Assembly (NCBI RefSeq): GCF_000023865.1
Contig: NC_013159.1
Span: 1,204,001-1,268,000 of the forward strand
Direction of reading: 5' to 3'
DNA: 64,000 nt
DNA from: Saccharomonospora viridis DSM 43017
GTDB lineage: Bacteria; Actinomycetota; Actinomycetes; Mycobacteriales; Pseudonocardiaceae
Under the pieces are notes generated by a model that worked only from the letters and a program-made list of their open reading frames with translations, ran no database searches and was not told the origin of the DNA. This document shows, in pieces, positions 44,315-54,903 of this stretch. How positions within the stretch are numbered: the first letter of the stretch is position 1; every line of letters begins with the position of its first letter. The position numbers were made by a program, and so were the translations under genes.

Positions 44315-46093
44315 TCAGCGGACCAATCGGCGCGTGATGCGACGAACGGCAGACGAACGGCGTGCCGACCACGATGAATGGCCTAGGTCACGGGCTAGGG
44401 CCGAGCGGTCCGCGAACGGGGAGCGCCGGTGTTCGTGGAGGTGCAGGCGCAGCATGGCCGCCGTGGCCCAGGGCTGAGGTCTGCCGAACAGTGACACCAC
44501 GATCATCGTGGCGAACGCCAGCGGCACCGACCAGGGCGCGGGCTGGATGAGCAGGATCGACACCCAGCCGGGTACCGGTGGGTCGGCGATCCCGAGGGCG
44601 AAGCCCCCGCAGGAGGCGAGCAGCCCGACCGTCACCCCCGCGATCGCGCCTCCGGCGGTCAGCCGCGACCACCAGATGCCGAGTACCAGCAGGGGGCAGA
44701 ACGTCGAGGCGGCCACCGTGAATCCCCAGGTCACCAGCGTGCTCGCATCGAAGGACACGGCGGGTAGCGCCAACAGGAGCACCACGATCGCAGCGCCCAC
44801 CACGGTCATCCGCAGTTGCCGTAGTCCACCGGGCACGAGGTCGTGGGAGATGGCGCCGGCGACCACCAGCAGCAGGCCGAGTGACGTGGCGAGAAACGCG
44901 GCGAACGCCCCTGCGGTGAGCAGGCCGGTGAACACACCGCCGAGCGGCCCCGGGTCGACCTGTGCGGGCAAGGCCACCACGGCGCTGTCGGTGGCTCCCG
45001 AGAGGTACAGGTGGGGCACCAGTACCCGGCCGAGCGTCCCGTAGATGCCGGGGAAGATGTAGAACACCCCGAGCAGCGCGACCGTGAGCGCCGCGGTCCG
45101 TCGGGCCGCCCTGCCGTCCGGACTGGTGTGGAACCGCATGATGACGTGCGGTAACCCCATGGTGCCGAGCATGGTCGCCAGCAACACCGCCCACGTCGCC
45201 AGCAGCGGGTGTTCCGGCGTGCCGAGGTCGAGCAGGGGGCGTTCCCACCCCGGTCCGCCGGGTGCAGTGCTGCCCTCCAACACCGGTGCGGCGCTGCCCT
45301 GGGCGAACACGACGGTGGCCCCGGCGGGGACGTGCCACTCGCCCGGCGGGATCTCGGAGACGCCGCCGTCGTCGTCCACGACCCGCACACCTTCGGGCAC
45401 CTCCAACGTGGCGCTGATCCGGAAGGACACCGGTGTTTGCGCCTCGAAGTGGGTGAACTCGACCGGATGCAGCGCCTCCTGCCGCACCTCCGGGCCGACC
45501 TGGGCCACCAGCCATGCGGCGGGAACGATGAACAGCACCAACTTCAGGACGAATTGGAACGCCTGCACGTACGTGGCCGCCCGCATCCCACCGAGTGCGA
45601 GCGTGATGCTGACGGCGAGTCCGGAGAGGATGACGCCCACCCAGTACGGTGTGCCGCTCACGACGCTGAGCACCAGCCCGGCCGTGCGGAACTGCGGCAC
45701 CAGGTACAGCACGCTGATCACCAGCACCACCACGGCGGCGAGGCGGCGCAGGGTCACCGAGCCGAGGCGGGCCTCGGCGAAATCCGGCACCGTGAGGGCG
45801 CCTGATCTGCGCATGGGAGCGGCCACCAGGGCGAGCATGGCGATGTAGCCCGCTGTGAATCCGACCGGGTACCACAGGGCTCCGACGCCGTCGCGCACCA
45901 TGAGCCCGGCCACGCCCAAGAACGAGGCCGCGGACAGGTACTCACCGGACACGGCGGCGGAGTTCAGCAGCGGTGACACCCGGCGCGAGGCCACGAGGAA
46001 GTCCGAGGTCGTGCGCATCGCCGCGACCCCGAGCAATCCGATGGCCAAGGTGGTGAGCACCACCGGTGCCACGGCGAGGGTGACGATCATCAT
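44315..46093 (-). CDS. second SSS-family symporter with a large extra-membrane insertion
   Basis: 592 residues. The SSS core is clear (SGEYLSAASFLGVAGLMVRD, ALGGMRAATYVQAFQFVLKL, MGLPHVIMRFHTSPDGRAAR). Residues about 198-297, between two TM segments, form a soluble insertion (HPVEFTHFEAQTPVSFRISA, PPGEWHVPAGATVVFAQGSA) not present in the neighbour at 42297. It may form a substrate-capture or regulatory domain (inference). Overlaps the preceding small gene by 4 bp. Confidence 0.88.
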   Translation of the reverse strand: MMIVTLAVAPVVLTTLAIGLLGVAAMRTTSDFLVASRRVSPLLNSAAVSGEYLSAASFLGVAGLMVRDGVGALWYPVGFTAGYIAMLALVAAPMRRSGALTVPDFAEARLGSVTLRRLAAVVVLVISVLYLVPQFRTAGLVLSVVSGTPYWVGVILSGLAVSITLALGGMRAATYVQAFQFVLKLVLFIVPAAWLVAQVGPEVRQEALHPVEFTHFEAQTPVSFRISATLEVPEGVRVVDDDGGVSEIPPGEWHVPAGATVVFAQGSAAPVLEGSTAPGGPGWERPLLDLGTPEHPLLATWAVLLATMLGTMGLPHVIMRFHTSPDGRAARRTAALTVALLGVFYIFPGIYGTLGRVLVPHLYLSGATDSAVVALPAQVDPGPLGGVFTGLLTAGAFAAFLATSLGLLLVVAGAISHDLVPGGLRQLRMTVVGAAIVVLLLALPAVSFDASTLVTWGFTVAASTFCPLLVLGIWWSRLTAGGAIAGVTVGLLASCGGFALGIADPPVPGWVSILLIQPAPWSVPLAFATMIVVSLFGRPQPWATAAMLRLHLHEHRRSPFADRSALARDLGHSSWSARRSSAVRRITRRLVR

Positions 46094-46467
46094 GCGCTCT
46101 CGTCAGGACGTGCGGCCTCGACGGTGTTCTCCTCCCGTTCGACCCGACGAAGGTGCGTGAACGCGAGCAGCACCATGGCGGGGAAGGGCACCACCATGAC
46201 CGCCAGCCACGACAACGGGACGTCGAACACCCGGACCCGGCCCAGCTCGGGCAGAACCGTCAGCAGGAGTGGCAGTCCGAACACCAGGACGAACGCCGAC
46301 GTCAACGCCACCACGGCATGACGCCGCTGTTTCCGGTAGAGGGTCACCGCCAGCGGTGCCTCAGCGGGGTCCAGCGTGGTCGGTCGCCACGGTCCCCGGT
46401 AACGGCGGCGGGCGTGGGCCAGCCGTGTCTGGGGACTCGTCACCGTCACCCTGCGTTGGACACTCAT
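46090..46467 (-). CDS. small two-TM membrane protein of the symporter operon
   Basis: 125 residues. Basic N-terminus, TM helices AVVALTSAFVLVFGLPLLLT and SWLAVMVVPFPAMVLLAFTH. The position (directly before, ATGA overlap) and topology mirror the DUF485 partner of the other symporter, so it is probably its functional counterpart although the sequence is not clearly DUF485. Confidence 0.75.
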   Translation of the reverse strand: MSVQRRVTVTSPQTRLAHARRRYRGPWRPTTLDPAEAPLAVTLYRKQRRHAVVALTSAFVLVFGLPLLLTVLPELGRVRVFDVPLSWLAVMVVPFPAMVLLAFTHLRRVEREENTVEAARPDESA

Positions 46468-46493
46468 CGGTCAGTGGCTCCGCAGCCGGGTCG

Positions 46494-47291
46494 TCATGGC
46501 GCCATCCCCTCCGGCCGCAGTTCTCCGCGCTGCGCGGCGCGGAGGAGGCGTTCGCGGAGGTGGCGGGCGTGGCGTCGGCTCACCGGGACGTCACCGAGGT
46601 CGGTGTGGGCGAGCAGGCCGCCCACCGAATCGCTGCGCAGCTCCCGCACGGCGGACAGCGCGACGAGGAAGCCTCGGTGGGTGCGGACGAATCCGGCGTT
46701 CGCCCAGTACTCCTCCAGCCGGGAGATCGGCATGCGGACCAGGTGCACGCCCGAGTGGGTGTGCAGCCGCACGTAGTCGCCGTGGGCCTCCACGTAACGC
46801 ACGTCCTGACGACGGACGTAACGGGTGCGCCCGCCGGATTCCACGGGCAGCGCCGCCAACGCGTCGGGTGCGGGCTGCCTCTGTGGTGTCTTCCCGGCCT
46901 TTTCGGTGGAGACGATCCGGCTCACCCTGGCCAGCGCGTCGGCGAGTCGTTCGGCGCGTACCGGTTTGAGCAGGTAGTCCACGGCACCGATACCGAACGC
47001 CGCGACCGCGTGCTGGTCGTAGGCGGTGACGAACACGATGGCGGGTGGCCGTGCCAGCTTCTTCAGCAGCGAGGCGAACTCCAAACCGTCGAGGCCGGGC
47101 ATCGCGATGTCGAGGAACACCGCGTCGAACTCCTCCGACTGCAGCCGTTTGAGCGCCGCCACGGTGTCGCCCGCGGCGGCCACCTCGGCCACCTCCGGTG
47201 CTTCTCGCAGCATTCCGCACAGGTCGTCCAGCGCGGCGGGCACGTCGTCGACGGCCAGCACTCGCAGTGCCGCGTGGGTTCGTCCAGTCAC
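46494..47291 (-). CDS. LytTR-family response regulator
   Basis: 265 residues. Receiver domain with phosphoacceptor in VFLDIAMPGLDG, then a linker and a LytTR DNA-binding domain (RYVRRQDVRYVEAHGDYVRL, GFVRTHRGFLVAL). GTG 47291 overlaps the kinase stop (GTGA). It lies 26 bp upstream of the symporter genes, so it most likely controls them, as BtsSR and YpdAB control carboxylate transporters in E. coli. Confidence 0.92.
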   Translation of the reverse strand: MTGRTHAALRVLAVDDVPAALDDLCGMLREAPEVAEVAAAGDTVAALKRLQSEEFDAVFLDIAMPGLDGLEFASLLKKLARPPAIVFVTAYDQHAVAAFGIGAVDYLLKPVRAERLADALARVSRIVSTEKAGKTPQRQPAPDALAALPVESGGRTRYVRRQDVRYVEAHGDYVRLHTHSGVHLVRMPISRLEEYWANAGFVRTHRGFLVALSAVRELRSDSVGGLLAHTDLGDVPVSRRHARHLRERLLRAAQRGELRPEGMAP

Positions 47292-48385
47292 GGCATCACT
47301 CCCGGCTGAAATCGCGGTACTCGCACGATCACCCGTGTGCCCTCGTTCTCGGCGGTCTCCAAGACGAGGCCGAACCACGGTCCGTACACGTTACGCAGCC
47401 TGCGGTCGACGTTGGCCAGTCCCATGCTCGTCGACTGCCCCTCGCCGGCGAGGAGGCGTTCGGCCTTGGCCGGGTCCATGCCGACTCCGTCGTCCTCCAC
47501 GCTGATCACACAGTCGGTGCCCTCGGCCTCACCCAGTACGGTGACCGTACCCCCCTCGGGGCGGTGTTCGATGCCGTGCCGCACCGCGTTCTCCACGAGG
47601 GGCTGCAACACCAGATACGGGATGGACACGGGCAGGACCTCCGGGGCGACCCGTACCTGTACCCGCAGTCGGTCGCCCAGCACGGCGCGTTGGAGTGCCA
47701 GGTAGGTCTCGATGGCGTGGAACTCGTCGGCGACCGTGGTGTACTCGCCGTGGCTGGCCAGGCTGTAGCGGATGTAGTCGGCGAAATCGAGCATGAGCTC
47801 GCGGGAACGGTCGGGATCGGGGCGGACCAGCCCGGCGATGACCGTCAGCGCGTTGTAGACGAAGTGGGGCGAGATCTCCGCCCGCAGAGCCCGCAGCTCG
47901 GCCTCGGCGGCCTCCTCGGCGGACGCCTCGAGCCGGCCGCGTTCGAGCGCGACCTCACTGAGGTGTGCCACCTCCCGCAGTGCGGTCATCCTGGCGGTGC
48001 CCGCGACGACGAGGACGCCGGCCAGTTCGTCGTGCACGATGAGGGGCAGGGCCACGACCTCGGCACGTTTGCACCGGTGTTCGGTGTGCAGGACGTGCTC
48101 CACCATCGTGGCCACTTCGACGTCCGGTGGCATCGTGCCCACCACCACGAGTTCGCCGGACAGGTCGGCGAGTCCGACGGCGTCGGCCGCGAGCAACCGA
48201 CGGATGCCCCGTGCGGCCGAGCGGACCCGTGGTCCGGACAGTCCGTCGACGAGGTCTTCCGCCACGTGCCGGGCGGTTTCCAGGGTGGGGCCCGGATCAC
48301 GCAGCCGGCGAGACCACGGGGCCCAATGGGTCCACTGGGTCCGAGACGGACTTCGAGCCGTCGTGTGTCCGGCAGGCATAGACAT
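47288..48385 (-). CDS. LytS-type sensor histidine kinase with GAF-like input
   Basis: 365 residues. No TM segment, so cytoplasmic: an N-terminal GAF-like region (about 40-150), a His_kinase domain with phosphoacceptor in EISPHFVYNALTVIAGLVRP, and an ATPase domain (PLVENAVRHGIEH, VSVEDDGVGMDPAKAE, STSMGLANVDRRL). Unlike classical LytS it has no membrane sensor. First gene of the six-gene unit. The 48386-48708 gap upstream, shared with divergent nhaA, shows no gene I can support. Confidence 0.9.
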   Translation of the reverse strand: MSMPAGHTTARSPSRTQWTHWAPWSRRLRDPGPTLETARHVAEDLVDGLSGPRVRSAARGIRRLLAADAVGLADLSGELVVVGTMPPDVEVATMVEHVLHTEHRCKRAEVVALPLIVHDELAGVLVVAGTARMTALREVAHLSEVALERGRLEASAEEAAEAELRALRAEISPHFVYNALTVIAGLVRPDPDRSRELMLDFADYIRYSLASHGEYTTVADEFHAIETYLALQRAVLGDRLRVQVRVAPEVLPVSIPYLVLQPLVENAVRHGIEHRPEGGTVTVLGEAEGTDCVISVEDDGVGMDPAKAERLLAGEGQSTSMGLANVDRRLRNVYGPWFGLVLETAENEGTRVIVRVPRFQPGVMP

Positions 48386-48708
48386 GGATCTCCCAGCAAC
48401 GTCGACGGTAGAGGGAATCTAACGGCGTCCCCTGTTCGCGGGAAGAGGTAACCGTGGGTGACTTGAGAGTTACGTACGAATCCGAGCCCAGGGTGTCGTG
48501 ATCACTCGTCGGGCGGCAAGGGTGTCGAGGGGATCGCCGTCGGTGTCCGGTGGTCGCGCTCTGTGTCCGCTTCCGCGGAGGGCCGTGGTCGAGCGGGTGT
48601 GATCTGCGGTACTGCTGACTTCGACGATCGTGGTCGCGGGGGCCGGCAAGTAAGGTGTCGGCTTGTTGTGCCGGATTCCACCCGATCGGGAGGATTGACG
48701 ATCCCCGT

Positions 48709-50019
48709 ATGAGCACCGCACCCCCCACGAAGGCCAAGCTGTTCAGCCGTTCGGCATGGCGCGAGCGGAATCGTCTGGCGGACCTCCTGCGACAGGAGAC
48801 CGTCGGCGGGATGTTGCTGCTGATCGGTGCCGTCGTGGCGCTCGTCTGGGCCAACTCGCCGTGGTCGGAGACCTACACCGCGGTGAGTGAGTTCACGTTC
48901 GGCCCGGAAGCGCTCCACCTGAACCTCTCGGTCGCGCAGTGGGCTTCCGACGGTCTGCTGGTGCTCTTCTTCTTCGCGGTCGGGTTGGAGCTCAAACACG
49001 AGTTCGTCGCCGGTGAGCTGCGCGATCCGCGTAAAGCGGCGCTACCGATCGTCGCGGCGTTCGGCGGTGTGCTCACCCCCGCCCTCATCTACGTGCTGGT
49101 CAACCTCGGCGATTCAACGGCGCTGCGGGGCTGGGCCATCCCCACCGCCACCGACATCGCGTTCGCCGTCGCCGTCCTCGCGGTGCTCGGCCGCTTCCTG
49201 CCCTCGGCGCTGCGGATGTTCCTGCTGACGTTGGCCGTGGTCGACGACCTCATCGCCATCTGCATCATCGCGCTGTTCTACACCGAGGAGCTCTCCTTCG
49301 TCCCGCTGGTGTTGGCTCTGGTGCCGCTGGGGTTGTTCACCCTGTTGGTGCAGCGGCGGGTGCGGGCGTGGTGGCTGCTCGTCCCCCTGGCGCTGGCCAC
49401 CTGGGGACTGATCCACGCGTCGGGCATCCACGCCACGGTCGCCGGTGTCCTGCTGGGCTTCGCCGTGCCCGCGATGCGGCGGGAGGGTGAGGAGACCTCG
49501 CTGGCCGAGCGGTTCGAACACCGTGTCCAACCCCTCTCGGCGGGTGTGGCCGTGCCTGTCTTCGCCTTGTTCGCGGCAGGGGTGACCTTCGGCGGCCTCG
49601 GCGGTCTGGTGGACGCGTTGGGCGATCCCGTGGCCCTGGGCGTCATGGCCGGTCTGTTGCTCGGTAAGACCGTCGGCATCTGCGGGACCACGTTCCTGAT
49701 GACCCGATTCACCAAGGCTGAACTGGACGACGGTGTGGCGTGGCCGGACATGCTCGGTCTTTCCATGCTCGCCGGTATCGGGTTCACCGTGTCGTTGCTC
49801 GTGGGTGAGCTGTCGTTCGGTGCGGCGGGTGAACGGGGCGAACTCGTGAAGATCGCCGTGTTGTGCGGGTCGCTGTTGTCCGCACTGCTCGCGGCGGTGG
49901 TGTTACGCATGCGTAATCGGGTCTATCGCAGACGTCACGAACTGGAGGCCCGAAAGGGGGCTTCGTGGATCCCCGAGGCCCAGCCGAGCGAGCATTCCGG
50001 TGAGGATCGTCTCGGCTGA
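48709..50019 (+). CDS. nhaA: Na+/H+ antiporter NhaA
   Basis: 436 residues from ATG 48709; the GGGAGG lies rather far upstream (about 17 nt). Twelve-TM NhaA family with the conserved [40 protein letters not shown] and [20 protein letters not shown] (tandem Asp of the ion site, VVDDL). Exports Na+ in exchange for protons and supports pH and salt homeostasis. Followed by its own terminator. Confidence 0.95.
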   Translation: MSTAPPTKAKLFSRSAWRERNRLADLLRQETVGGMLLLIGAVVALVWANSPWSETYTAVSEFTFGPEALHLNLSVAQWASDGLLVLFFFAVGLELKHEFVAGELRDPRKAALPIVAAFGGVLTPALIYVLVNLGDSTALRGWAIPTATDIAFAVAVLAVLGRFLPSALRMFLLTLAVVDDLIAICIIALFYTEELSFVPLVLALVPLGLFTLLVQRRVRAWWLLVPLALATWGLIHASGIHATVAGVLLGFAVPAMRREGEETSLAERFEHRVQPLSAGVAVPVFALFAAGVTFGGLGGLVDALGDPVALGVMAGLLLGKTVGICGTTFLMTRFTKAELDDGVAWPDMLGLSMLAGIGFTVSLLVGELSFGAAGERGELVKIAVLCGSLLSALLAAVVLRMRNRVYRRRHELEARKGASWIPEAQPSEHSGEDRLG

Positions 50020-50033
50020 CCGTTCGGTCCGCT

Positions 50034-50061
50034 CCCCTGTGGTGGACCCGCACCACGGGGG
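50034..50061 (+). terminator. nhaA terminator
   Basis: An 11-bp stem CCCCTGTGGTG (50034-50044) with 50051-50061 (one T-G pair) and a 6-nt loop, 15 bp after the nhaA stop. Confidence 0.7.
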
Positions 50062-50164
50062 AATGCGGTCCGTGGCCTAGACTCGTGCACCCGGTCCCTG
50101 CTTGACCCGCGGTCGTTCGGACCGGTTTCCCAAGTACCAACACTGTCCCGGCTAGGAGATAACG

Positions 50165-51604
50165 TTGAAGAGCACCGTCGAGCAGCTGAGCCCGACGCGC
50201 GTGAAGATCAATGTCGAGGTGCCGTTCGACGAGCTCAAACCGAACTTCGACCGCGCTTACCGGAAGATCGCTCAGCAGGTTCGGATTCCAGGTTTTCGTC
50301 CCGGCAAGGCCCCGGCCCGTGTTCTCGAAAGCCGTATCGGCCGTGCCCCGGTGCTCGACGAGGTCATCAACGAGGCCATCCCCGCGAAGTACCTTGAGGC
50401 CGTTCGCAGCAGCGAGGTTCGTACGCTGGGTCAGCCCGAGTTCGAGGTGACCAAGCTCGAGGACCGCGAGGTGCTCGAGTTCACCGCCGAGGTCGATGTC
50501 CGTCCGGAGATCACGCTTCCCGACCTCGACGACCTCACGGTCAGCGTGGACGATGTGGAGCTCGACGAGTCCGAGGTCGACGAACAGCTCGACCAACTGC
50601 GCGCTCGGTTCGGCGTCCTGAAGGGAGTCGACCGTCCGGCTGAGAACGGCGACTTCGTCTCGATCGACCTGTCAGCCACCGTCGACGGCGAGGAGGTGCC
50701 CGACGCCTCCACCACCGGTCTGTCCTACGAGATCGGCTCCGGCCAGCTCGTCGAAGGCATCGACGAGGCCATCATCGGGGCGAACGAGGGCGAGACCAAG
50801 ACCTTCACCACCAAGCTGGTCGCCGGTGAGCACGCGGGTAAGGACGCCGAGGTCACCGTCAAGGTCAACTCGATCAAGGAGCGCGAGTTGCCCGAGGCGG
50901 ACGACGAGTTCGCCCAGCTCGCCAGTGAGTTCGACACGTTGGACGAGCTCAAGGCCGACCTGCGCGAGCGTCTGCTGCGCATGAAGCGGGTCCAGCAGGG
51001 CGTGCAGGCCAGGGACAAGGTGCTCGAGGAGCTGTTGAACCGGGTCGAGGTCCCGGTTCCGGAGAAGGTGCTCGAGGCCGAGATCGCCAACCGCAAGCAC
51101 GACGCCATCCATCCGTTCGACCACGACGAGGAGGCGTTCAAACGCTCACTGGAGGCGCAGGGCGGCAATCCCGAGGAGTGGGAGAAGGAAGTCCGCGAGG
51201 AGGCCGAGAGGTCGGTGCGGACCCAGCTGCTGCTCGACGCCATCGCCGATGCCCGTGACGTGTCGGTGAGTGACTCCGAACTCACCGAGCGCATCATCTA
51301 CCAGGCTCAGCGTTTCGGGATGAACCCGGACGAGTACGTCCAGCGGGCGCAGGAGGCGGGCCAGCTCGGTGCCATCTACGCCGACGTGCGGCGGGGCAAG
51401 GCGCTCGCCGGGGTGGTGCGTGAGGTCACCGTCACCGACGCCTCCGGCCAGACGTTGGACCTGAGTGAACTGTTCGGCACCGGGGACGACTCGAGCCAAG
51501 CTGCGGACTCGGCGTCGAACGAGGACACTGCGTCAGATGAAGGGTCGAGTGAGGACGGTGCGTCCAAGGACGCCGACGAGTCGTCCTCGACAACCGATCG
51601 GTGA
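50165..51604 (+). CDS. tig: trigger factor
   Basis: Ribosome-bound chaperone and prolyl isomerase. 479 residues. The N-terminal ribosome-binding motif region is [17 protein letters not shown]. The FKBP domain (about 155-240) carries [16 protein letters not shown]. The C-terminal helical domain ends in a very acidic Ser/Asp/Glu tail (about 440-479). TTG start 50165 preceded by AGGAG. Heads the tig-clpP1-clpP2-clpX block conserved across bacteria. Confidence 0.95.
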   Translation: MKSTVEQLSPTRVKINVEVPFDELKPNFDRAYRKIAQQVRIPGFRPGKAPARVLESRIGRAPVLDEVINEAIPAKYLEAVRSSEVRTLGQPEFEVTKLEDREVLEFTAEVDVRPEITLPDLDDLTVSVDDVELDESEVDEQLDQLRARFGVLKGVDRPAENGDFVSIDLSATVDGEEVPDASTTGLSYEIGSGQLVEGIDEAIIGANEGETKTFTTKLVAGEHAGKDAEVTVKVNSIKERELPEADDEFAQLASEFDTLDELKADLRERLLRMKRVQQGVQARDKVLEELLNRVEVPVPEKVLEAEIANRKHDAIHPFDHDEEAFKRSLEAQGGNPEEWEKEVREEAERSVRTQLLLDAIADARDVSVSDSELTERIIYQAQRFGMNPDEYVQRAQEAGQLGAIYADVRRGKALAGVVREVTVTDASGQTLDLSELFGTGDDSSQAADSASNEDTASDEGSSEDGASKDADESSSTTDR

Positions 51605-51623
51605 CCTTTTCTCATGCTCTGAG

Positions 51624-51665
51624 CGAACTCGGGCGGTGTCAGGCATTCTGCGCCGCCCGAGTTCG
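51624..51665 (+). terminator. tig terminator
   Basis: A perfect 13-bp stem CGAACTCGGGCGG (51624-51636) with 51653-51665 and a 16-nt loop, between tig and clpP1. It separates the chaperone from the protease operon. Confidence 0.75.
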
Positions 51666-51712
51666 TTAGGGTCGGTGACAAGATCTTCGCAACTCCGAAA
51701 AGGCAGGCAGAC

Positions 51713-52318
51713 GTGACGCAGCACATGCCCGAGGGGCGGACCAGCACCGCGGGGCTCAACCTGACCGACTCGGTGTACGAGCGGTTGCTCCAGGAGCGCA
51801 TCGTCGTGCTCGGCTCCGAGGTGAATGATGAGGTCGCCAACCGCATCACCGCGCAGCTGTTGTTGCTGGCCGCGGAGGACCCTCATTCCGACATCCGCTT
51901 CTACATCAACTCGCCGGGTGGTTCGGTGACGGCCGGGTTCGCCATCTACGACACCATGCAACTCATCGAGCCGGACGTGGCGACCTACGCGATGGGGCTC
52001 GCGGCGTCGATGGGTCAGTTCCTGTTGTCGTCGGGGACGCCTGGTAAGCGCTACGCCTTGCCGCACGCGCGGATCCTCATGCACCAGCCGTCGGCCGGTG
52101 TGGGCGGAACGGCGTCGGACATCGCCATCCAGGCCGAGGTGTTCAGCAAGTGGAAGCACGAACTGGCGCGGATCACCGCCGAGCAGACCGGTCAAACGGT
52201 GGAGCAGATCCTCAAAGACAGCGACCGTGACCGGTGGTTCACCGCCAGTGAGGCCAAGGACTACGGCTTCGTCGACCACGTGTTGACCCGTGACAACCCG
52301 GCCCCGAAATCGAACTGA
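51713..52318 (+). CDS. clpP1: ATP-dependent Clp protease proteolytic subunit ClpP1
   Basis: 201 residues. Catalytic triad elements: Ser in [20 protein letters not shown], His in [20 protein letters not shown], Asp in [20 protein letters not shown]. Actinobacterial ClpP1 forms a mixed tetradecamer with ClpP2 and is fed by ClpX or ClpC. GTG start. 27 bp before clpP2, one operon. Confidence 0.95.
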   Translation: MTQHMPEGRTSTAGLNLTDSVYERLLQERIVVLGSEVNDEVANRITAQLLLLAAEDPHSDIRFYINSPGGSVTAGFAIYDTMQLIEPDVATYAMGLAASMGQFLLSSGTPGKRYALPHARILMHQPSAGVGGTASDIAIQAEVFSKWKHELARITAEQTGQTVEQILKDSDRDRWFTASEAKDYGFVDHVLTRDNPAPKSN

Positions 52319-52345
52319 CCGGGCAGCCAGGCTAGGAGGAGAATC

Positions 52346-52975
52346 ATGAATGGTTTCCAGCTTCCGCAGGCCCGGTACATCCTGCCCTCGTACGTGGAGC
52401 GTACGAGCTACGGGGTCAAGGAGTCGAACCCGTACAACAAGCTCTACGAAGAGCGGCAGATCATGCTGGGCGTCCAGGTCGACGACGCCTCCGCCAACGA
52501 CGTGATGGCGCAGCTGCTCCACCTCGAGCACGAGGACCCGGACCGGGACATCACCCTGTACATCAACTCACCCGGTGGGTCGTTCACCGCGATGATGGCC
52601 ATCTACGACACGATGCAGTACGTGCGTCCGGACATCCAGACGGTGTGTCTGGGTCAGGCCGCGTCGGCTGCCGCCGTGTTGTTGGCGGCCGGCACGAAGG
52701 GCAAGCGGCTCGCGTTGCCGAACTCCCGCGTGTTGATCCACCAGCCGGCCACCGAGGGTGCCTACGGTCAGGTCTCGGACCTGGAGATCCAGGCCGCCGA
52801 GATCCAGCGGGTGCGTCGCCTGATGGAGACCACGTTGGCCAAGCACACCAACAAGTCGGCCGACGAGGTGCGGGTCGACATCGAGCGGGACAAGATCTTG
52901 ACCCCTGAAGAGGCCAAGGAGTACGGCATCATCGACCACGTGCTGGAGTACCGCAAGGCATCACAGACCAGCTGA
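52346..52975 (+). CDS. clpP2: ATP-dependent Clp protease proteolytic subunit ClpP2
   Basis: 209 residues. Catalytic Ser in [20 protein letters not shown], His in [20 protein letters not shown], and a C-terminal Asp region [20 protein letters not shown]. The N-terminal propeptide-like [20 protein letters not shown] is typical of actinobacterial ClpP2. AGGAGG-type site before ATG 52346. Confidence 0.95.
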   Translation: MNGFQLPQARYILPSYVERTSYGVKESNPYNKLYEERQIMLGVQVDDASANDVMAQLLHLEHEDPDRDITLYINSPGGSFTAMMAIYDTMQYVRPDIQTVCLGQAASAAAVLLAAGTKGKRLALPNSRVLIHQPATEGAYGQVSDLEIQAAEIQRVRRLMETTLAKHTNKSADEVRVDIERDKILTPEEAKEYGIIDHVLEYRKASQTS

Positions 52976-52995
52976 CGGAGGCGGTGAGGTCGGAA

Positions 52996-53031
52996 AGCGG
53001 GCGGCGTGTCGGCACGGGGCCGCCGTCCGCT
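52996..53031 (+). terminator. hairpin after clpP2
   Basis: An 11-bp stem AGCGGGCGGCG (52996-53006) with 53021-53031 (one G-T pair) and a 14-nt loop. It suggests clpX has its own promoter in the 53032-53164 stretch. Confidence 0.5.
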
Positions 53032-53164
53032 TCTCGCATTAGTCTTGAGGTTCCGAGCGCTCGATCGCTGGTAATTCTCCCGTTGAGCGCACGGGACGGG
53101 TACCGTCAGTGGCAACGCACGAGGAAAGGTGTCATCGACACCGGGAGGGGACGAGGCAGCGGTC

Positions 53165-54454
53165 ATGGCACGCATCGGCGACGGGGGAGACCTGCTGAAG
53201 TGCTCTTTCTGCGGTAAGAGCCAGAAACAGGTGAAAAAGCTCATCGCCGGGCCCGGCGTGTACATCTGTGACGAATGCATCGAGCTGTGCAACGAGATCA
53301 TCGAGGAAGAGCTCGCCGAGACGAACGACGTCAAACTCGATGAGTTGCCCAAACCGGCCGACATCCACGAGTTCCTCGAGCAGTACATCATCGGCCAGGA
53401 CGATGCGAAGCGCACCCTCGCCGTCGCGGTGTACAACCACTACAAGCGCATCAAGTCGGACGCGAGCGGTACCAAGGATTCCAAGGACGAGCCGGTGGAG
53501 TTGGCGAAGTCCAACATCCTGATGCTCGGCCCCACAGGGTGCGGTAAGACCTACCTGGCTCAGACGCTGGCGAAGCTGCTCAACGTCCCCTTCGCGATCG
53601 CCGACGCCACCGCGTTGACCGAAGCCGGTTACGTCGGCGAGGACGTCGAGAACATCCTGCTCAAGCTCATCCAGGCGGCCGACTACGACGTCAAGCGCGC
53701 CGAGACGGGCATCATCTACATCGACGAGGTCGACAAGATCGCCCGTAAGTCCGAGAACCCGTCGATCACCCGGGACGTGTCGGGCGAAGGCGTGCAGCAG
53801 GCGCTGCTCAAGATCCTGGAGGGCACGACGGCGTCGGTACCTCCGCAAGGGGGACGGAAACACCCCCACCAGGAGTTCATCCAGATCGACACCACGAACG
53901 TGTTGTTCATCGTGGCGGGTGCGTTCGCCGGCCTGGAGAAGATCATCAACGATCGGATCGGCAAACGTGGTATCGGTTTCGGAGCCGAGATCCGCACCAA
54001 GCAGGAGCTCGACGAGAGCGACATCTTCAAAGAGGCGATGCCCGAGGATCTGATCAAGTTCGGTCTGATCCCGGAGTTCATCGGTCGGCTGCCCGTCGTC
54101 GCCAGCGTCAGCAATCTCGACAAGCAATCGCTCGTGCGCATCCTCACCGAACCGCGTAACGCGTTGACCAAGCAGTACAAGAAGTTGTTCGAGATGGACA
54201 ACGTGGAGCTGGAGTTCACCAAGACGGCGCTGGAGGCGATCGCCGACCAGGCGCTGTTGCGGGGAACCGGCGCACGCGGACTGCGCGCGATCATGGAAGA
54301 GGTCCTGCAACCGGTGATGTACGAGATCCCGAGTCGCGACGACGTGGCGAAGGTGGTCATCACCGAACAGACCGTGCGGGAGAACGTGAATCCCACGATC
54401 GTGTCACGTCAGCCGACACGGCGGCAGCGGGAGCGTGGGGAGAAATCGGCCTGA
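53165..54454 (+). CDS. clpX: ATP-dependent Clp protease ATPase subunit ClpX
   Basis: AAA+ unfoldase feeding ClpP1P2. 429 residues from ATG 53165, which gives the family's standard N-terminus [20 protein letters not shown]. Zinc-binding domain with CSFC and CDEC pairs; Walker A GPTGCGKT; Walker [11 protein letters not shown]; sensor region [10 protein letters not shown]; a [13 protein letters not shown]-type sensor 2 ([20 protein letters not shown]). Complete. Confidence 0.96.
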   Translation: MARIGDGGDLLKCSFCGKSQKQVKKLIAGPGVYICDECIELCNEIIEEELAETNDVKLDELPKPADIHEFLEQYIIGQDDAKRTLAVAVYNHYKRIKSDASGTKDSKDEPVELAKSNILMLGPTGCGKTYLAQTLAKLLNVPFAIADATALTEAGYVGEDVENILLKLIQAADYDVKRAETGIIYIDEVDKIARKSENPSITRDVSGEGVQQALLKILEGTTASVPPQGGRKHPHQEFIQIDTTNVLFIVAGAFAGLEKIINDRIGKRGIGFGAEIRTKQELDESDIFKEAMPEDLIKFGLIPEFIGRLPVVASVSNLDKQSLVRILTEPRNALTKQYKKLFEMDNVELEFTKTALEAIADQALLRGTGARGLRAIMEEVLQPVMYEIPSRDDVAKVVITEQTVRENVNPTIVSRQPTRRQRERGEKSA

Positions 54455-54480
54455 GGCGCTGAACGCTACTCTCGGTTCCT

Positions 54481-54834
54481 ATGACAGCTACGCCGCCGAC
54501 GTCCTCGCCTGTCCCGGACGGCGACCAGGACGCTGATTTCGACGATCTCGCTCGCAAGTTCGTCCGGGTTGCACGGTTGCGCCATCCGCGTGCCCACCTG
54601 GTATTGCGTGTTCTACTGGGTGTGCTCGCGGCAGTGTGTCTGTTGGCGACGATCACGCGTGCCTCCCTCGTGCCGCTCATCCCGCTCGCCGGATTGGCCG
54701 TCGCCGGTTACGCGGCGTGGCGATTTCGTGCGGCCACCACTGACCGACAGCTCGTGGGACGGGTGACCGTGTTCGCGGTGGCGGTCGCGGTCTCACTGTG
54801 GTCCATGTCGTATCTCGCTCGTACGTTGCTTTGA
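54481..54834 (+). CDS. hypothetical three-TM membrane protein
   Basis: 117 residues. Acidic N-terminus (PVPDGDQDADFDDLARKFVR), then three hydrophobic helices (LRVLLGVLAAVCLLATI; LIPLAGLAVAGYAAWRF; VTVFAVAVAVSLWSMSYLA). Lies 26 bp after clpX and may be co-transcribed. No family recognised. Confidence 0.75.
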   Translation: MTATPPTSSPVPDGDQDADFDDLARKFVRVARLRHPRAHLVLRVLLGVLAAVCLLATITRASLVPLIPLAGLAVAGYAAWRFRAATTDRQLVGRVTVFAVAVAVSLWSMSYLARTLL

Positions 54835-54903
54835 GGGGTTTACGCGGCGCGTCCTCGGGACAACCCATTCGGGTTAGCTGGGTAAGTACGAGGACACGTA
54901 ACC

